NCBI GenBank assembly: GCA_000333855.2
Contig: CM007320.1
Location: 993,821 to 1,057,820 of the forward strand
DNA length: 64,000 nucleotides
From: Endotrypanum monterogeii
Taxonomy: Eukaryota > Euglenozoa > Kinetoplastea > Trypanosomatida > Trypanosomatidae
Reading direction: 5' to 3'
In this document: positions 46,651-56,842 of the stretch, piece after piece
Numbering within the stretch: the first letter of the stretch is position 1
How the letters are laid out: each line of letters starts with the position of its first letter
Program-made: the position numbers and the translations under genes
Notes under the pieces: generated by a model
Database searches by the model: none
What the model saw: only the letters and a program-made list of their open reading frames with translations
What the model was told of the DNA's origin: nothing

Positions 46651-48198
46651 TCAGGCCAATAGCGTCACGTCTTGGGCTCCATTTTTTTTCTTGTAACGCG
46701 CCCACACATGCATGCCGCCGACACCCAGCAATCCCCCAGTCGTGAAGAGCGCGATGCTCAGAGCGGCAATGCCGCCGCTGGACATGGGTGGGGACGCAGG
46801 CTTTGAGGGATCCGACGGTATACGGTGGCAGCCATAGTTGACTGCGTCGAGGAGGTGGCCGGCGCCGCACGCATACTTGCTGCAGTACTTTCGGTAGAAG
46901 AGGCAGTCCTCTGAGAGGCTGCGGTTGTCGCTGGCGGCGTCGGGCGGGCAGTTCATCCGAGCCAGCAGTCCAGGGTCGATGTAACACGTGCCCATCGGAC
47001 TCGTCGGCGCAGTGGAGTAGATAAAGCGCTCAAAGTCGGCGAAGGGGCAGATGTTGTCCTCTGCAACGTACGTCTTGCCCGCCGCATCCTGGCAGCGCAT
47101 ATTGAAGCCGCTCAGCGCGAAGGTGAAGTGGCTCGCTGCCGTCTTTCCAGAGTGACCACGCATCAGCCGCACGTAGAAGGACGACGACAGTGCCGCGGAC
47201 GAGCTCGTCGGCGACAGGAGCTCCAGGATAAAGGCGGTGCCGAAGGGTGGAAGCATCGCATCTAACGAGTTGTCGCCAAACGAAGCTGCCAGAGGGGAGA
47301 TGGTGGTGTCGTGCGCGCTGTAGTGATAAAGCTTGTACGACGGTGCAGTTGTGCGTCGCTTATGCGCGCGCATGTTGCTCACCAACAGGCTCGACAAGTG
47401 GTAGTACGGCGCACCCTGGCTCCGGTGAACAGGGTTGCTGGCGTTGTAGGCAAAAAGAAACTGCGACATCGTTGCAGTCACGGCGCACAAGTCGTTCAGG
47501 TGCTGACGAAGCAGCGGGAAACTGGACAGCTGGCCAGTGGTCTCGTACGCCTGCGCGATATCACAAAGTCGCTCCGCGCAACGCGACCGCAGCGTGTAGT
47601 TCGAACAGAGTCCCTGCAAGTGCACCTCCGACGCAATCGCCTGCAGTCGATCGAACGGAACCTTTTTGTCCAGCACCGGGTCGCACCGGTCCCACAGCTC
47701 CTGCTCGGCATATCCGTAGCGAGCGCGGAGCATCGGCACCATGGAGCTGGCCAGCAACACATCCTCCCCCTTCCCCACCGTGTGGATCACAGGAAAGAAC
47801 GCCGACATGTTCGGGAACAGGCCCCGAAGCAGCGCGCTGGCGCTCTGTAGCGTGCGCGGCACATCGGTCGAGCGAGTATGCGAGATAGATACGTTGTACG
47901 ATTCGTACGGGAAGTACGCCTCCGATACAACCGCAGGGTCCTCCGTATAGCGGTGCCGCAGGTACACCCCCAAGTTCACCAACATCGCCTGGCCCTCGTG
48001 GTTCAGATGCCCACACGGGAACTCGGTGCCGCAGATGAGCGTTTGGTTGAAATCGACGATCGGGGTGCGGGCCCCGTGGCGGTGCACCACCTGCACCAGC
48101 TCTACCTTGAACCGCGGTGTCGCCGACACCACCGCTGCACAGACCAGCAGTGCCGTCGTCACCGCGCACCAGCGGAGGAAGGCGATGCGGCCCCGCAT
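46651..48198 (-). CDS. Membrane-bound histidine acid phosphatase
   Basis: Predicted protein of 515 residues. A signal peptide (1-26, hydrophobic core ALLVCAAVVSA) leads to the catalytic motif HRHGARTP (RHGAR at 40-44, nucleophile H41). The second catalytic pair H296-D297 lies in YSAHDTT, the standard acid-phosphatase form. Paired cysteines and several N-glycosylation sequons (NQT, NVS, NMS, NYT, NAS, NRS) fit a lumenal or extracellular enzyme. A C-terminal membrane helix (GIAALSIALFTTGGLLGVGG) is followed by a short cytosolic tail with a basic patch (YKKK) and a dileucine (VTLLA) that may sort it to endosomes. It resembles the membrane-bound acid phosphatase of Leishmania. First gene of the - strand array (last to be transcribed). 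ATG 48198 lies about 6 nt after a CT-rich tract ending in AG (at about 48204-48205). Confidence 0.93.
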   Translation of the reverse strand: MRGRIAFLRWCAVTTALLVCAAVVSATPRFKVELVQVVHRHGARTPIVDFNQTLICGTEFPCGHLNHEGQAMLVNLGVYLRHRYTEDPAVVSEAYFPYESYNVSISHTRSTDVPRTLQSASALLRGLFPNMSAFFPVIHTVGKGEDVLLASSMVPMLRARYGYAEQELWDRCDPVLDKKVPFDRLQAIASEVHLQGLCSNYTLRSRCAERLCDIAQAYETTGQLSSFPLLRQHLNDLCAVTATMSQFLFAYNASNPVHRSQGAPYYHLSSLLVSNMRAHKRRTTAPSYKLYHYSAHDTTISPLAASFGDNSLDAMLPPFGTAFILELLSPTSSSAALSSSFYVRLMRGHSGKTAASHFTFALSGFNMRCQDAAGKTYVAEDNICPFADFERFIYSTAPTSPMGTCYIDPGLLARMNCPPDAASDNRSLSEDCLFYRKYCSKYACGAGHLLDAVNYGCHRIPSDPSKPASPPMSSGGIAALSIALFTTGGLLGVGGMHVWARYKKKNGAQDVTLLA

Positions 48199-50204
48199 GA
48201 TGACTAGCGAGAGTGCGGGGGGTGGGAGGGAAAAAGCTTCGTCTCTGGTAGAGGCCTGGTATTCGGCAAAGTGGGTCGAAGGGGACAGAAAGGACAACAC
48301 ACACACACGCACACGCAACAAGCACTGGAACAGAATCAAGATGATGAGAGTAGATGGTACCGAAAATAAAAAGGCAAGCGAGGCAGCACCGTCCCGCACG
48401 TCTGCATAAACCCGAAAAAGATAAAGCGAGTGCGTGCACGTGTTCGTGTATGAATGAAACGGAAACAAAAGAAAAAGATAAGACGCAGCGAGTGGTCCGG
48501 GGGCGGAAATATGTCTACTGAGAAAGACGGAGACACCAGTGTGGGCGAAAAGAAACACCAGCGCGCTTTTTGAGCTCTGGCAGTGGCAGTGAGCACACGA
48601 GAGACTTGGAACTGCTCGCGTCCTCTTATATAGGGAAATCAAATGTTTAGAGCAGAGCATGAGAGTGCACAAGGGGGGAGGGAAGGGACGCAATAGCAAG
48701 CTGCCCATATCGACGCGATACACGCACGCATCGCTTTTCTTCCCTGCATCCACAACGTGTTAGTACGTGAGAGTCTCTAAGCGCCGGAGTGTGCCGGCCT
48801 GGGAATAGCACAGCGTTTCGCACCGCCTATGCAAGCATACGACGAGGAGGCGTCTGAATGAATCGCGCCAACACACACCCTCATTCAAGCAGGGGCAGGC
48901 ACAGTGCAGCGCGGCCACGTTGACACGCACGGCCACACGTATTCCTCACGTGTGCTCCCCGCCAACACCACCACACGTGTGTTTGATTGACTTCAGCTCC
49001 TCCTGCTCGCTCCGCGCACGCGAAGCGGCCACGCTAAACGACGACGACAACCATTACAGCATCACTTGACGCTAAGAGAGTTGACGTTACGAAAATGCGG
49101 GGCAGAAATAGGAAAAAATAATAATATAGAAAGTGCGTGAAGTCAAAACGCTACGCGTGATGTGGTACAGCACAACCACACCCGATTGCTTCCACGGTGG
49201 GGAGCCTCCTCATTCCGTGGGAGCGCATACCGATCTCAGCTCCCAAAACACGCCATCTCACTACCTCTCTTTGCATTCACTAAACTGTCGGTTAGAATGG
49301 CGCCGTGCCCAAGGCACCATCCAGCGATGCCTCGCGCAAAATACGCAGACGCAGGTACCCCACACACTCCGCCATCTAGGGATCCCCGTCATGCTGACCG
49401 GTCGTCGCGGTAGGTGGGAGATAAGTCAAACGCCCACAGCGGCTCAACGTCTCGATATGTGAAACAAGCAAAAAAACACAAAAAACGCAACGGGTACACA
49501 AAATAGTTGGCAAAGCATGTCACCCGCATCGCAGATGGTGCCTTAGAAGACAACATTACCGTTTTCTTTACCCTACGAGACGCCTTCCTCGTTTTATTAA
49601 TGCTGAAAACCTTTTTATTGACAAAAGATCACTGAAGGGAATATATAATCACAATGCACTTATGCGAGGAGCATTTCAACACCCCGTGAAGAAAGCGGCC
49701 TATGAGGATGCATGCAAATGGTGGCCGTGGAGGCAGTCTTGCATGCACCCACACGCGCGCCGGGCGCGTCACCCGTGCGGTGTGCATTTAGTCGCTCACC
49801 TCTATTCACCCGCCTGTGCCCTCAGGTCAGAGTGTCCTCTTGCTCTGGCCACTACCCTGTGCCTCCTCCCAGTGTACGCTGGGGTGCGCGCTGCAGGGGA
49901 CACACAAGAGATAAGGGAGGGCCTCCCACTCCACAGCACAGACAGAGGGGGAGAAAGAGATCCCGAGAGCTTTGCCCAGCGCACTCGAGACGAGAAATGC
50001 GCATGGGCACCCCACCCATCTTACGAAGAGATGCGAAGAAGGTAATTGAAGAGGGGCAGCACCGGTGACCGCTTCCCAGTCCACGCCCGACCGGCCCGCC
50101 CAGAGAGGGACGCACCCCGCCCTCGTGGCCCCGGTGGAAACAACAAAGAAACAATGCACACCCAAGGATCGGCACCAGCCGCCTGACCCGAGCGCCTTTC
50201 AACA
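48199..50204. other. Intergenic region between acid phosphatase and GDPD
   Basis: No gene seen in 2.0 kb. On the - strand it holds the 3' UTR of the GDPD gene and the 5' flank of the phosphatase. CT-rich tracts (purine-rich on the + strand) at about 48210-48240 and elsewhere fit trans-splicing on the - strand. Confidence 0.6.
48200..48240 (-). promoter_or_regulatory. Predicted trans-splice acceptor, membrane acid phosphatase
   Basis: On the - strand a T/C-rich tract (CTTTTTCCCTCCCACC...) is followed by GCTAG with AG at about 48205-48204, six nt before the ATG. Confidence 0.5.
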
Positions 50205-53174
50205 TCAGCTTGCCTGGGGGAACACCGGCATCCGATCCCCAATAACGCCGTCAACACCCATCTTGGCCGCCTGCGCGTATGCAAAGTAGAGGTGACTGTT
50301 CTTGTCGCCCCATGTCCACACCGTTAGCTGCCGGTGGTGTATCTCAGCCACCAGTGCACGCCCATAAGCGCCGAAGGATGGCGGCACAACGAGCGCTGCG
50401 TGCTGTGGGTCGTCGCCGTGGAAAAGCTCCGCCGCCACAGGTCCGCGCTCGGCTGATCCGCACAGCGGCGCCTCTGGGAGATAAGGTAGCACTGCCTCGT
50501 CCTCAGGCGACAGCAGCGTCCCGGCGTTTATCGAAACACCTGCGAGGTGGTGGGCACAAGCGAACTGGATGGCACCCTCCACGTAGAAGGAGCGATAGTC
50601 TTTGAGGTCGCGAAGCTCCTTCGTGTCGCTGAGGAAGAGGACGGCGTAGCGGCTCTGCTTCAGGGACAGCACAAGGCACACGTCGGGGTCAAAGCTGCTG
50701 AAGATGATCTCCCGTCCACCCCCAAACTGGAAGACAACGTGCAGGATGGCATCCACAAACGTGTTCACCTCGAAGGCATCGCTCTGCAAAAAAAGGTTCG
50801 AATCGTAGCCCGGTTGGAAAGGGTACTTCACCTCGATGTTGAAACGCAGAGACGCCGGCGTCTGCACCAACACTTCCCGGAGCAGCGTCACACCGTTAGG
50901 GAAGTCCGCTCGCATCAGCGCGCTATCGGCGATCCGCGCTGAGCTGTGATCGCCTCCGCCACTCGACAGAGATGATGATGAGTTCGTCAGCAGCTTCGGC
51001 TGGCGGCCACGTGCCCACGACAGAAGGCTCTCCCAGTGGTGTGTCAGCAGGTCCTTCGCGGGGGACACACGGCCAAGGGTCTTGCAGCACTGCACGTGCA
51101 GATCACGCAGCTGCGTGTAGCTCAACTTGTGCACCGCGGCGCGCACGGGTGTGTACTCAGCCTGACCCTGGGACGCACGCACACCCCCGCGTTTCAGCAC
51201 CATTAGCTCAACCAGTGGGTCGTGGATCACAACAGGCACGCGGTCCGCAGAGAGCATGACATCGAACTCGATCATGTCGCACTTGCGGGCGTGCGCTGCT
51301 TGGAACGACGGTATACTGTTTTCGCTGCACTTGATGATGAGCGGCGCGCCACCACAAACGGAGGGCGAGCGCGTGTACGTCTTGCCCAGCCCACGATGTC
51401 CAATCAGCGTAGGCACAGTCAGAGAGGCAAACGTCTCCGATGACCTCACCACCTCCAGCGGACCATGCTGGCCACACACATTCAACGGAAATATCACCAG
51501 GTACTGCACGTACAGCTTCGTCCACAGCGATGCCACGCCCTCCGGCGCACCCGCAGGGGCAGTGCAGTATATTGGCAGGAGTATGGTGCCGCTCGTAGTG
51601 GGCTGCAGCATGCCGGAAAAGATCACACTGCTGCCCTGGAGGGAAAGCATGGTGCCGTCCAACACGTACGGAACCTTGACGGTAACCTCGATCCCAAAGT
51701 CCTCCAACTCGCGAAGGCTGAGGAGGCATGTCCACGTGTGCTGCGTGCGCGCCGTCACAAGCGGCACACCCCCAGGGACGTCTACATCGCCTGTCTGTGG
51801 CGAAACAGGTCTGATCGTCTGCAGCGGCCGTACACACCAGCCCTTCGCTGCGATACTACAAGAGCACTGCGTCGCTCCGCCGCGCGCCGAGCACCCACAG
51901 CTTCCCGGGCGAGGGGGACGACAACCAGTGTGGGGAGAAGTCAGCCTGGGCACCGGCAACTCTGTAGACCCTGGGCGGATCGCTGCATGGTGTCCGCCCT
52001 GGACACCGTTGCGACTTGCAGCAGCGGTATCACCCCCTAACCCCACCGCCCGCACCTGCCGCCCCAACATCCCGGGCATCGGCAGGTGAGACGGGCACCA
52101 GCTGACGCCTTCCACCGGTATCGGTCGTACCTCAGCGACGTGGCAGAGGGTAGTTGAGGGAGCCCCGTCAGTGGTTTCGCGAAGCCGCCGGCGCACCACC
52201 TCACTCTGATACGACATCATCTCCGTCTCCCACGCAGCCTGGTCGAATGGTTGGCTGGGGTCATTGGCATAGAAAGTGAGAGACAGCAGCGGGCTTGGAG
52301 TGCCCGTGCTTGCCTTCTCGCAGCGGTCAGGGCCACACTCGCAGCGGGCTGTAGAGCCGTTGGTCCCCGACCCAGCGCCAGCGACGGCGTCCACATGCAA
52401 TGCGGCAGTGCCCGTGCCAGGCGACACCGTTGCCAGCTCCGGGACTACGGGACGTGGCGGCAGCGCAGGCAAGCTGTAGAGCAGAGCAAAGTGCTCAGAG
52501 GTGGTACCGAAACAGACACATGCGGCCCCGGTCTCGTCACTCCCACTACGGCTCGACAGGGAGCTGCCCTCTGCGTCGCTCCCACGGTGACAACGGCGCA
52601 CATCCATCACCGCCGACCATTGCGGGGCCTCCCCCTCCCGCACGTTGAGCGTGTCTGTCGGGGGCTCGAATGGCCTGATACAGAGAAAAGAGGGCTGGCT
52701 GTACCGCTGATCAACTCCCACAATCACCGTGCCAGGGGTGGCACAGATGCGTGAGTGGGCAGTGTGTCGTGATCCAAGGAGCGCCTCCTCCAGAATGACC
52801 AGCCGACACGGCATCGAGAGGCCCTCGGCAGCGAGATGCTCAATCTGCAGCATACTCGTTTCCTCACTCGTGAAACGCACCTGAGCTACATAATGCTCCA
52901 CGACACACTGGGCCCCATCCTCGCAGTCGGGGGTCAGGTACGCGGGGTTAGGAGCGTGTGCACATGGAGTACGCTGGCAGCTACACCGCTCGAGCACCAA
53001 AGGCCACGTCATGCCCCACGCCCCCATACTTTTCACAGCGGCCACCAGACCAAAACGCAGCTCTGAGGCGGACGAGGCCAGCAGCGGCTGTGTTTTCCGG
53101 GCACACTCTCGTGCAAAGAAGCCCTCCAGCATTTGGCTGGAGAGGCCGTAGACACACACGTTCATCGGCGGCAT
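50205..53174 (-). CDS. Glycerophosphodiester phosphodiesterase, large GDE1/GPCPD1-type
   Basis: Predicted protein of 989 residues. The C-terminal ~400 residues are a GDPD TIM-barrel domain: GHRGLG (H593), CSENSIPSF with the metal-ligand Glu, IEFDVMLSADRVPVVIHDP (Glu, Asp and catalytic His), FNIEVKYP, FSSFDPDVC, WTWGDKN and the closing GVDGVIGDRMP. The segment just before it (DFGIEVTVKVPYVLDGT ... YVQYLVIFPL) matches the beta-rich domain preceding the barrel in GDE1/PHO81-like and GPCPD1-like enzymes. The N-terminal ~500 residues are cysteine-rich and low-complexity, without a recognised SPX or ankyrin part. Such enzymes split glycerophosphocholine and related diesters into glycerol-3-phosphate and the alcohol. 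ATG 53174 is preferred; the frame stays open upstream (other Met at 53399), but the CT-rich tract at 53270-53310 and AG near 53264 favour the shorter form. It sits between two acid phosphatases. Confidence 0.88.
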   Translation of the reverse strand: MPPMNVCVYGLSSQMLEGFFARECARKTQPLLASSASELRFGLVAAVKSMGAWGMTWPLVLERCSCQRTPCAHAPNPAYLTPDCEDGAQCVVEHYVAQVRFTSEETSMLQIEHLAAEGLSMPCRLVILEEALLGSRHTAHSRICATPGTVIVGVDQRYSQPSFLCIRPFEPPTDTLNVREGEAPQWSAVMDVRRCHRGSDAEGSSLSSRSGSDETGAACVCFGTTSEHFALLYSLPALPPRPVVPELATVSPGTGTAALHVDAVAGAGSGTNGSTARCECGPDRCEKASTGTPSPLLSLTFYANDPSQPFDQAAWETEMMSYQSEVVRRRLRETTDGAPSTTLCHVAEVRPIPVEGVSWCPSHLPMPGMLGRQVRAVGLGGDTAAASRNGVQGGHHAAIRPGSTELPVPRLTSPHTGCRPPRPGSCGCSARGGATQCSCSIAAKGWCVRPLQTIRPVSPQTGDVDVPGGVPLVTARTQHTWTCLLSLRELEDFGIEVTVKVPYVLDGTMLSLQGSSVIFSGMLQPTTSGTILLPIYCTAPAGAPEGVASLWTKLYVQYLVIFPLNVCGQHGPLEVVRSSETFASLTVPTLIGHRGLGKTYTRSPSVCGGAPLIIKCSENSIPSFQAAHARKCDMIEFDVMLSADRVPVVIHDPLVELMVLKRGGVRASQGQAEYTPVRAAVHKLSYTQLRDLHVQCCKTLGRVSPAKDLLTHHWESLLSWARGRQPKLLTNSSSSLSSGGGDHSSARIADSALMRADFPNGVTLLREVLVQTPASLRFNIEVKYPFQPGYDSNLFLQSDAFEVNTFVDAILHVVFQFGGGREIIFSSFDPDVCLVLSLKQSRYAVLFLSDTKELRDLKDYRSFYVEGAIQFACAHHLAGVSINAGTLLSPEDEAVLPYLPEAPLCGSAERGPVAAELFHGDDPQHAALVVPPSFGAYGRALVAEIHHRQLTVWTWGDKNSHLYFAYAQAAKMGVDGVIGDRMPVFPQAS

Positions 53175-53987
53175 CACAAGCGTACGTAGATCTCTGCGGT
53201 TCTCAGTTTGCCTCCTTGACTCTCGCTCACCAGTGACGGGTGGAGTGCCGGATATAGATGCGACTAATATGGGATCGGAAAGAAAGGAACAATATAGAAA
53301 GGGGAGAAAGTGGCAGCCGTGGTTACCGAAGGAGAAGAAAAGCGGGGATACGAGAAAGAAAGACACGGGTGATGTGGAAGGGGGAAGAAAACACGGCATC
53401 TGCACGCACACCCTCCTTTCATTCCTGGTGTGTAGAGATCCGGAAGTCGACTTGAAGGCACTCAAGGAGCAGGCAGCGGCAAACCGCTCTGGTGTGGCGA
53501 GGCTGGCAACATCGCGAAGGCACACCGCCAACGAAAACAGGGAAGGGTCAGCAGTAGTTTGATCATTCCCACACAGCCCTCACCACACCAACACCACCAC
53601 CCCTGCATCACTCCACGATCAGCGGATCCACACAAAGGACGGGAATGTAAAGGGGGAGAGGGGGAGCATGACAGTGCCAGTGCTCTTTCCCTCTGGCACA
53701 GAGCAGTCAGAGTGCAACGCGATACGCATCCACAGCGATGGGGCGCCGTCACCCACGCTGCGCGTCTGTCTGCTCTTTCCTCCCCCCGACCCCCCCCCGA
53801 GTGTCCATCCTCGATCGCTATGCTCAGCAGTCCTCTCCGTATCACCCAGACAAAGACAGCCTGAAGGGGGGGATAGCGCCGTCGCGCACCAGCAACGTAG
53901 CGGACGCGGAAACACACGGGGCTGACGCAAAAAAAACGACTCCCTCATGCCTGCTACGCCTAATCGTCTGGTGGCACGGCACCGCAC

Positions 53988-54014
53988 TCACACACACACA
54001 CACACACACACACA
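53988..54014. repeat. (CA)n microsatellite
   Basis: Perfect CA tract, 13 to 14 units. Confidence 0.9.
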
Positions 54015-55344
54015 CCGCTACGTGGCGCCACTCCCCCTCTGCAGTGCCTCAACAAGTATCGCAAGCTGATACTTGTGACATAATAAGAGGAAAGGCAGCC
54101 TACAACCCCTCCACATCTCCTGTCCTTGCCCCTTAGGCGCGTAAGAGCAAACAGGGCCGGCTAAGGGGAAGGGAAGGCACACGAGTAGGGGGAGAGGGAG
54201 GAGGGCGTTTTTAAATGACGACAGCGCACGAGGGCGGTCGGCGTAGCGGACCGACGATGACGCGCATACGTTGAAAAACGATGCACAGACAGGCGGACCG
54301 AAGAGGCGGGGCAACAGAGCAGCGCTCTCGCGACAACATGGCTTGTGGCTTTTTTATTTCCGCACCCCCCTCCCTGCCATTGGTGCAGTGCAGACTGCTA
54401 TGCAGGAAGGCGAGAGCGAGAAAGAGACTGGGAATTTAATGTTTTCTGTGCAACCTCACCCGCTCCATGAAGGCAGTCGGGACGAGCGGAACCAATCAAA
54501 CGAAATCACAGGCCCACAGACGCACAGGCCCGCAGACAGAGAGAGGGAAGACATTGAAACGTAAACAAAAGAACAAGAAAAAAAAACATGCGCCCTGACT
54601 CGGTCACATACAAGCGCACACACCAGCCGGCTGGACTGGACTGTGACTACTTCGACACGCGTCCGTGTGCGCATGTGAGGGAAAGAGGGGGGGCATGGGA
54701 AAGTACGCTAACCCTAATAAGCCCTATGTTAAAGACAAAAAAAGAAGTTTGTGAAATGGGGAAAAGAAAAGCTACAAAAATGAGATGTGGGAAGAGAAAA
54801 AAAGCACGTCGATCTTTTTCCTATGAGCCCCCCCCCCTCTTCCCCACGCACGTGTGTCGCAGCGCTGGTGCAGATTACAGTTGCACAGAGAGAGACAACC
54901 GAGAGCGGAAGGGAGATGGGGTCAACTCGGCGAATCTAAGAGGGTCAAGACCACAGAAATTGCAGATGAATATAAATACACATATAGATATATATACCTG
55001 ATATAAGTATATATGCGCGTACCTCTATCTCTGTGAGTCGACGGGGACAACAGGGGGAACAAGGGAGGAAGTGGGGGGAAAGAGGAGGGTACAAAAGAGG
55101 AGAAAAGGGAGAACAAAAATGGAAGAAGACGGGGAAGAAACGAGGGAACAAGGAAAAAAAGTGAAATAAAAGAAGGGGGAGAAGGAAAAGGTGGGAGGGA
55201 GAAACAAGGGGAAAAAAAAGGGGATGGAGGCGGAAGAACGAAGCCGTGCTTGCATCTTTTCTAAAATGGACAAGTCTCCTGCTCCTCAACTTTCCTCTTC
55301 GGTTTATGAGACATCACGTGTCAGGTTAACATCATGTCTGCCAT

Positions 55345-55718
55345 GTCGACACGATCGAACATGTTTCAAAATATGCCGTCAACGTGACTACCTTGCTGTT
55401 TAGAACTTTCCTCGTCGCGATGCATCTCCTTTCTGTTCCGTTACAGGGAGTCCCCTCACGCAGCACACAGAGCGGAACGGAACGGAACGGAAGACAACTA
55501 AAACACGAGCGACGTTTTTTTTTTTTACAGGGTAAGAGAAAAAATATATATTGGGGTCAACGAATCTGCCTCAGCTGTGCGACAGAGAAGAGAGGAAGTG
55601 ATTGCAGAGTGGAGAGGGGGAGCGGGAAAAGGATACCGGAGACTGGGGAGATAATGAGACTGATATGGAGAGGCACACCGTGGCGGCGCGACACGCACAC
55701 AGAAAGACACAAAAATAT
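55345..55718. repeat. Duplicated segment, copy 1
   Basis: 374 bp that recur at 56010-56384 with only about three differences (TTTCAAAAT versus TTCTAAAAT, and one extra T near TTTAGTAAC). Flanks differ on both sides. Confidence 0.95.
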
Positions 55719-55984
55719 GTCCGCCCCTTACGCACACACGTCCACACTTTCTCCTTACCGCGCTAAAGACGCAGTGGCTCCCGATGCCTTCCATTAAACC
55801 CCTCTGATTCCACAAAAAAATTGAACCCTTTGTTACGTTAGGGGTCGCGCAAAGATAATGATCAACAGTTGACGTACGCACGTTACACATTTGTTTTATG
55901 AATACACACACACACACACACATGCACGTATGTATACGTATATATATATATATTTATCTGTGTGTGTGTGTGTGTGTGTGTATT

Positions 55985-56009
55985 NNNNNNNNNNNNNNNN
56001 NNNNNNNNN
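55985..56009. other. Assembly gap (25 N)
   Basis: 25 N directly before duplicated copy 2 and after a GT microsatellite. Confidence 0.99.
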
Positions 56010-56384
56010 GTCGACACGATCGAACATGTTCTAAAATATGCCGTCAACGTGACTACCTTGCTGTTTAGTAACTTTCCTCGTCGCGATGCATCTCCTTTCT
56101 GTTCCGTTACAGGGAGTCCCCTCACGCAGCACACAGAGCGGAACGGAACGGAACGGAAGACAACTAAAACACGAGCGACGTTTTTTTTTTTTACAGGGTA
56201 AGAGAAAAAATATATATTGGGGTCAACGAATCTGCCTCAGCTGTGCGACAGAGAAGAGAGGAAGTGATTGCAGAGTGGAGAGGGGGAGCGGGAAAAGGAT
56301 ACCGGAGACTGGGGAGATAATGAGACTGATATGGAGAGGCACACCGTGGCGGCGCGACACGCACACAGAAAGACACAAAAATAT
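56010..56384. repeat. Duplicated segment, copy 2
   Basis: 375 bp, nearly identical to 55345-55718, beginning exactly at the edge of the N gap. Either a true tandem duplication or a repeat collapsed or mis-joined by the assembler. Confidence 0.95.
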
Positions 56385-56638
56385 TTACAGATAAAAATTG
56401 CGTATATCATGGGGGAAGAAGAAAAGAGAAAGATTCATACGAAGTTTTCACCTCAGAGAGCACTATTCGCTTAGAAAAGTTTAAGATGTCATTAAATAGA
56501 AATGTACTTCTATCGAGCACTAAACGCGCTGCCGCTTGCATGAGCGCGCACACACGATCGGGTCTACAGAGAAGAGCCGAAAATCGCTCATCGAATCGCT
56601 CAAAAAAAAAGGCTTTCGCCCACCAGCTGTCAGTCCAG

Positions 56639-56842
56639 CTACACACTGGTAGGCACGCCCCCTCCACCTACGCAGCCAGTTGACTGTTCTGCCGATGGTC
56701 CTCTCTTAGCCTTTTCCTGGTCGGGCTCTACAAGCTCCTGCCTCGCGTCCTCGGGCTGACTGGACTGGAGGCGCCGTCGCCACATGCACACTGTGGCAGT
56801 CACTACGACAGCGATGATAGCACCAACACAGAATGTTGCCAG
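56639..56842 (-). other. In-frame continuation of the phosphatase past its TGA (membrane helix and tail)
   Basis: Directly after the TGA at 56843-56845 the same frame stays open for 67 codons to a TAG at 56639-56641. It encodes a hydrophobic helix (LATFCVGAIIAVVVTATVCM), a stop-transfer WRRR and an acidic tail (ARQELVEPDQEKAK), exactly what the membrane-bound relative at 46651-48198 has at this place. This is not random sequence. Confidence 0.85.

Larger units (their letters stand above)
53175..56842. other. Intergenic region with duplication and N gap
   Basis: No gene seen in 3.7 kb between the GDPD 5' end and the next phosphatase stop. It contains (CA)n at 53988-54014, long purine-rich stretches (about 55040-55235), a GGAAC pentamer repeat at 55474-55492 and the 374-bp duplicated segment listed separately. 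The first ~200 bp of this interval (56639-56842) is the in-frame continuation of the phosphatase beyond its TGA. Confidence 0.65.

Noticed and set aside
51256..52089. 277-codon open frame on the + strand
   Set aside because: Exactly antisense to the GDPD gene, a shadow of its GC-rich codons.
54707..54725. Telomere-like AACCCTAATAAGCCCTA
   Set aside because: Only one and a half imperfect units; chance occurrence or old remnant, no array.
54960..55240. Long purine-rich stretch, possible structured or regulatory element
   Set aside because: It is the complement of a pyrimidine-rich tract expected on the transcribed - strand; nothing more specific is visible.
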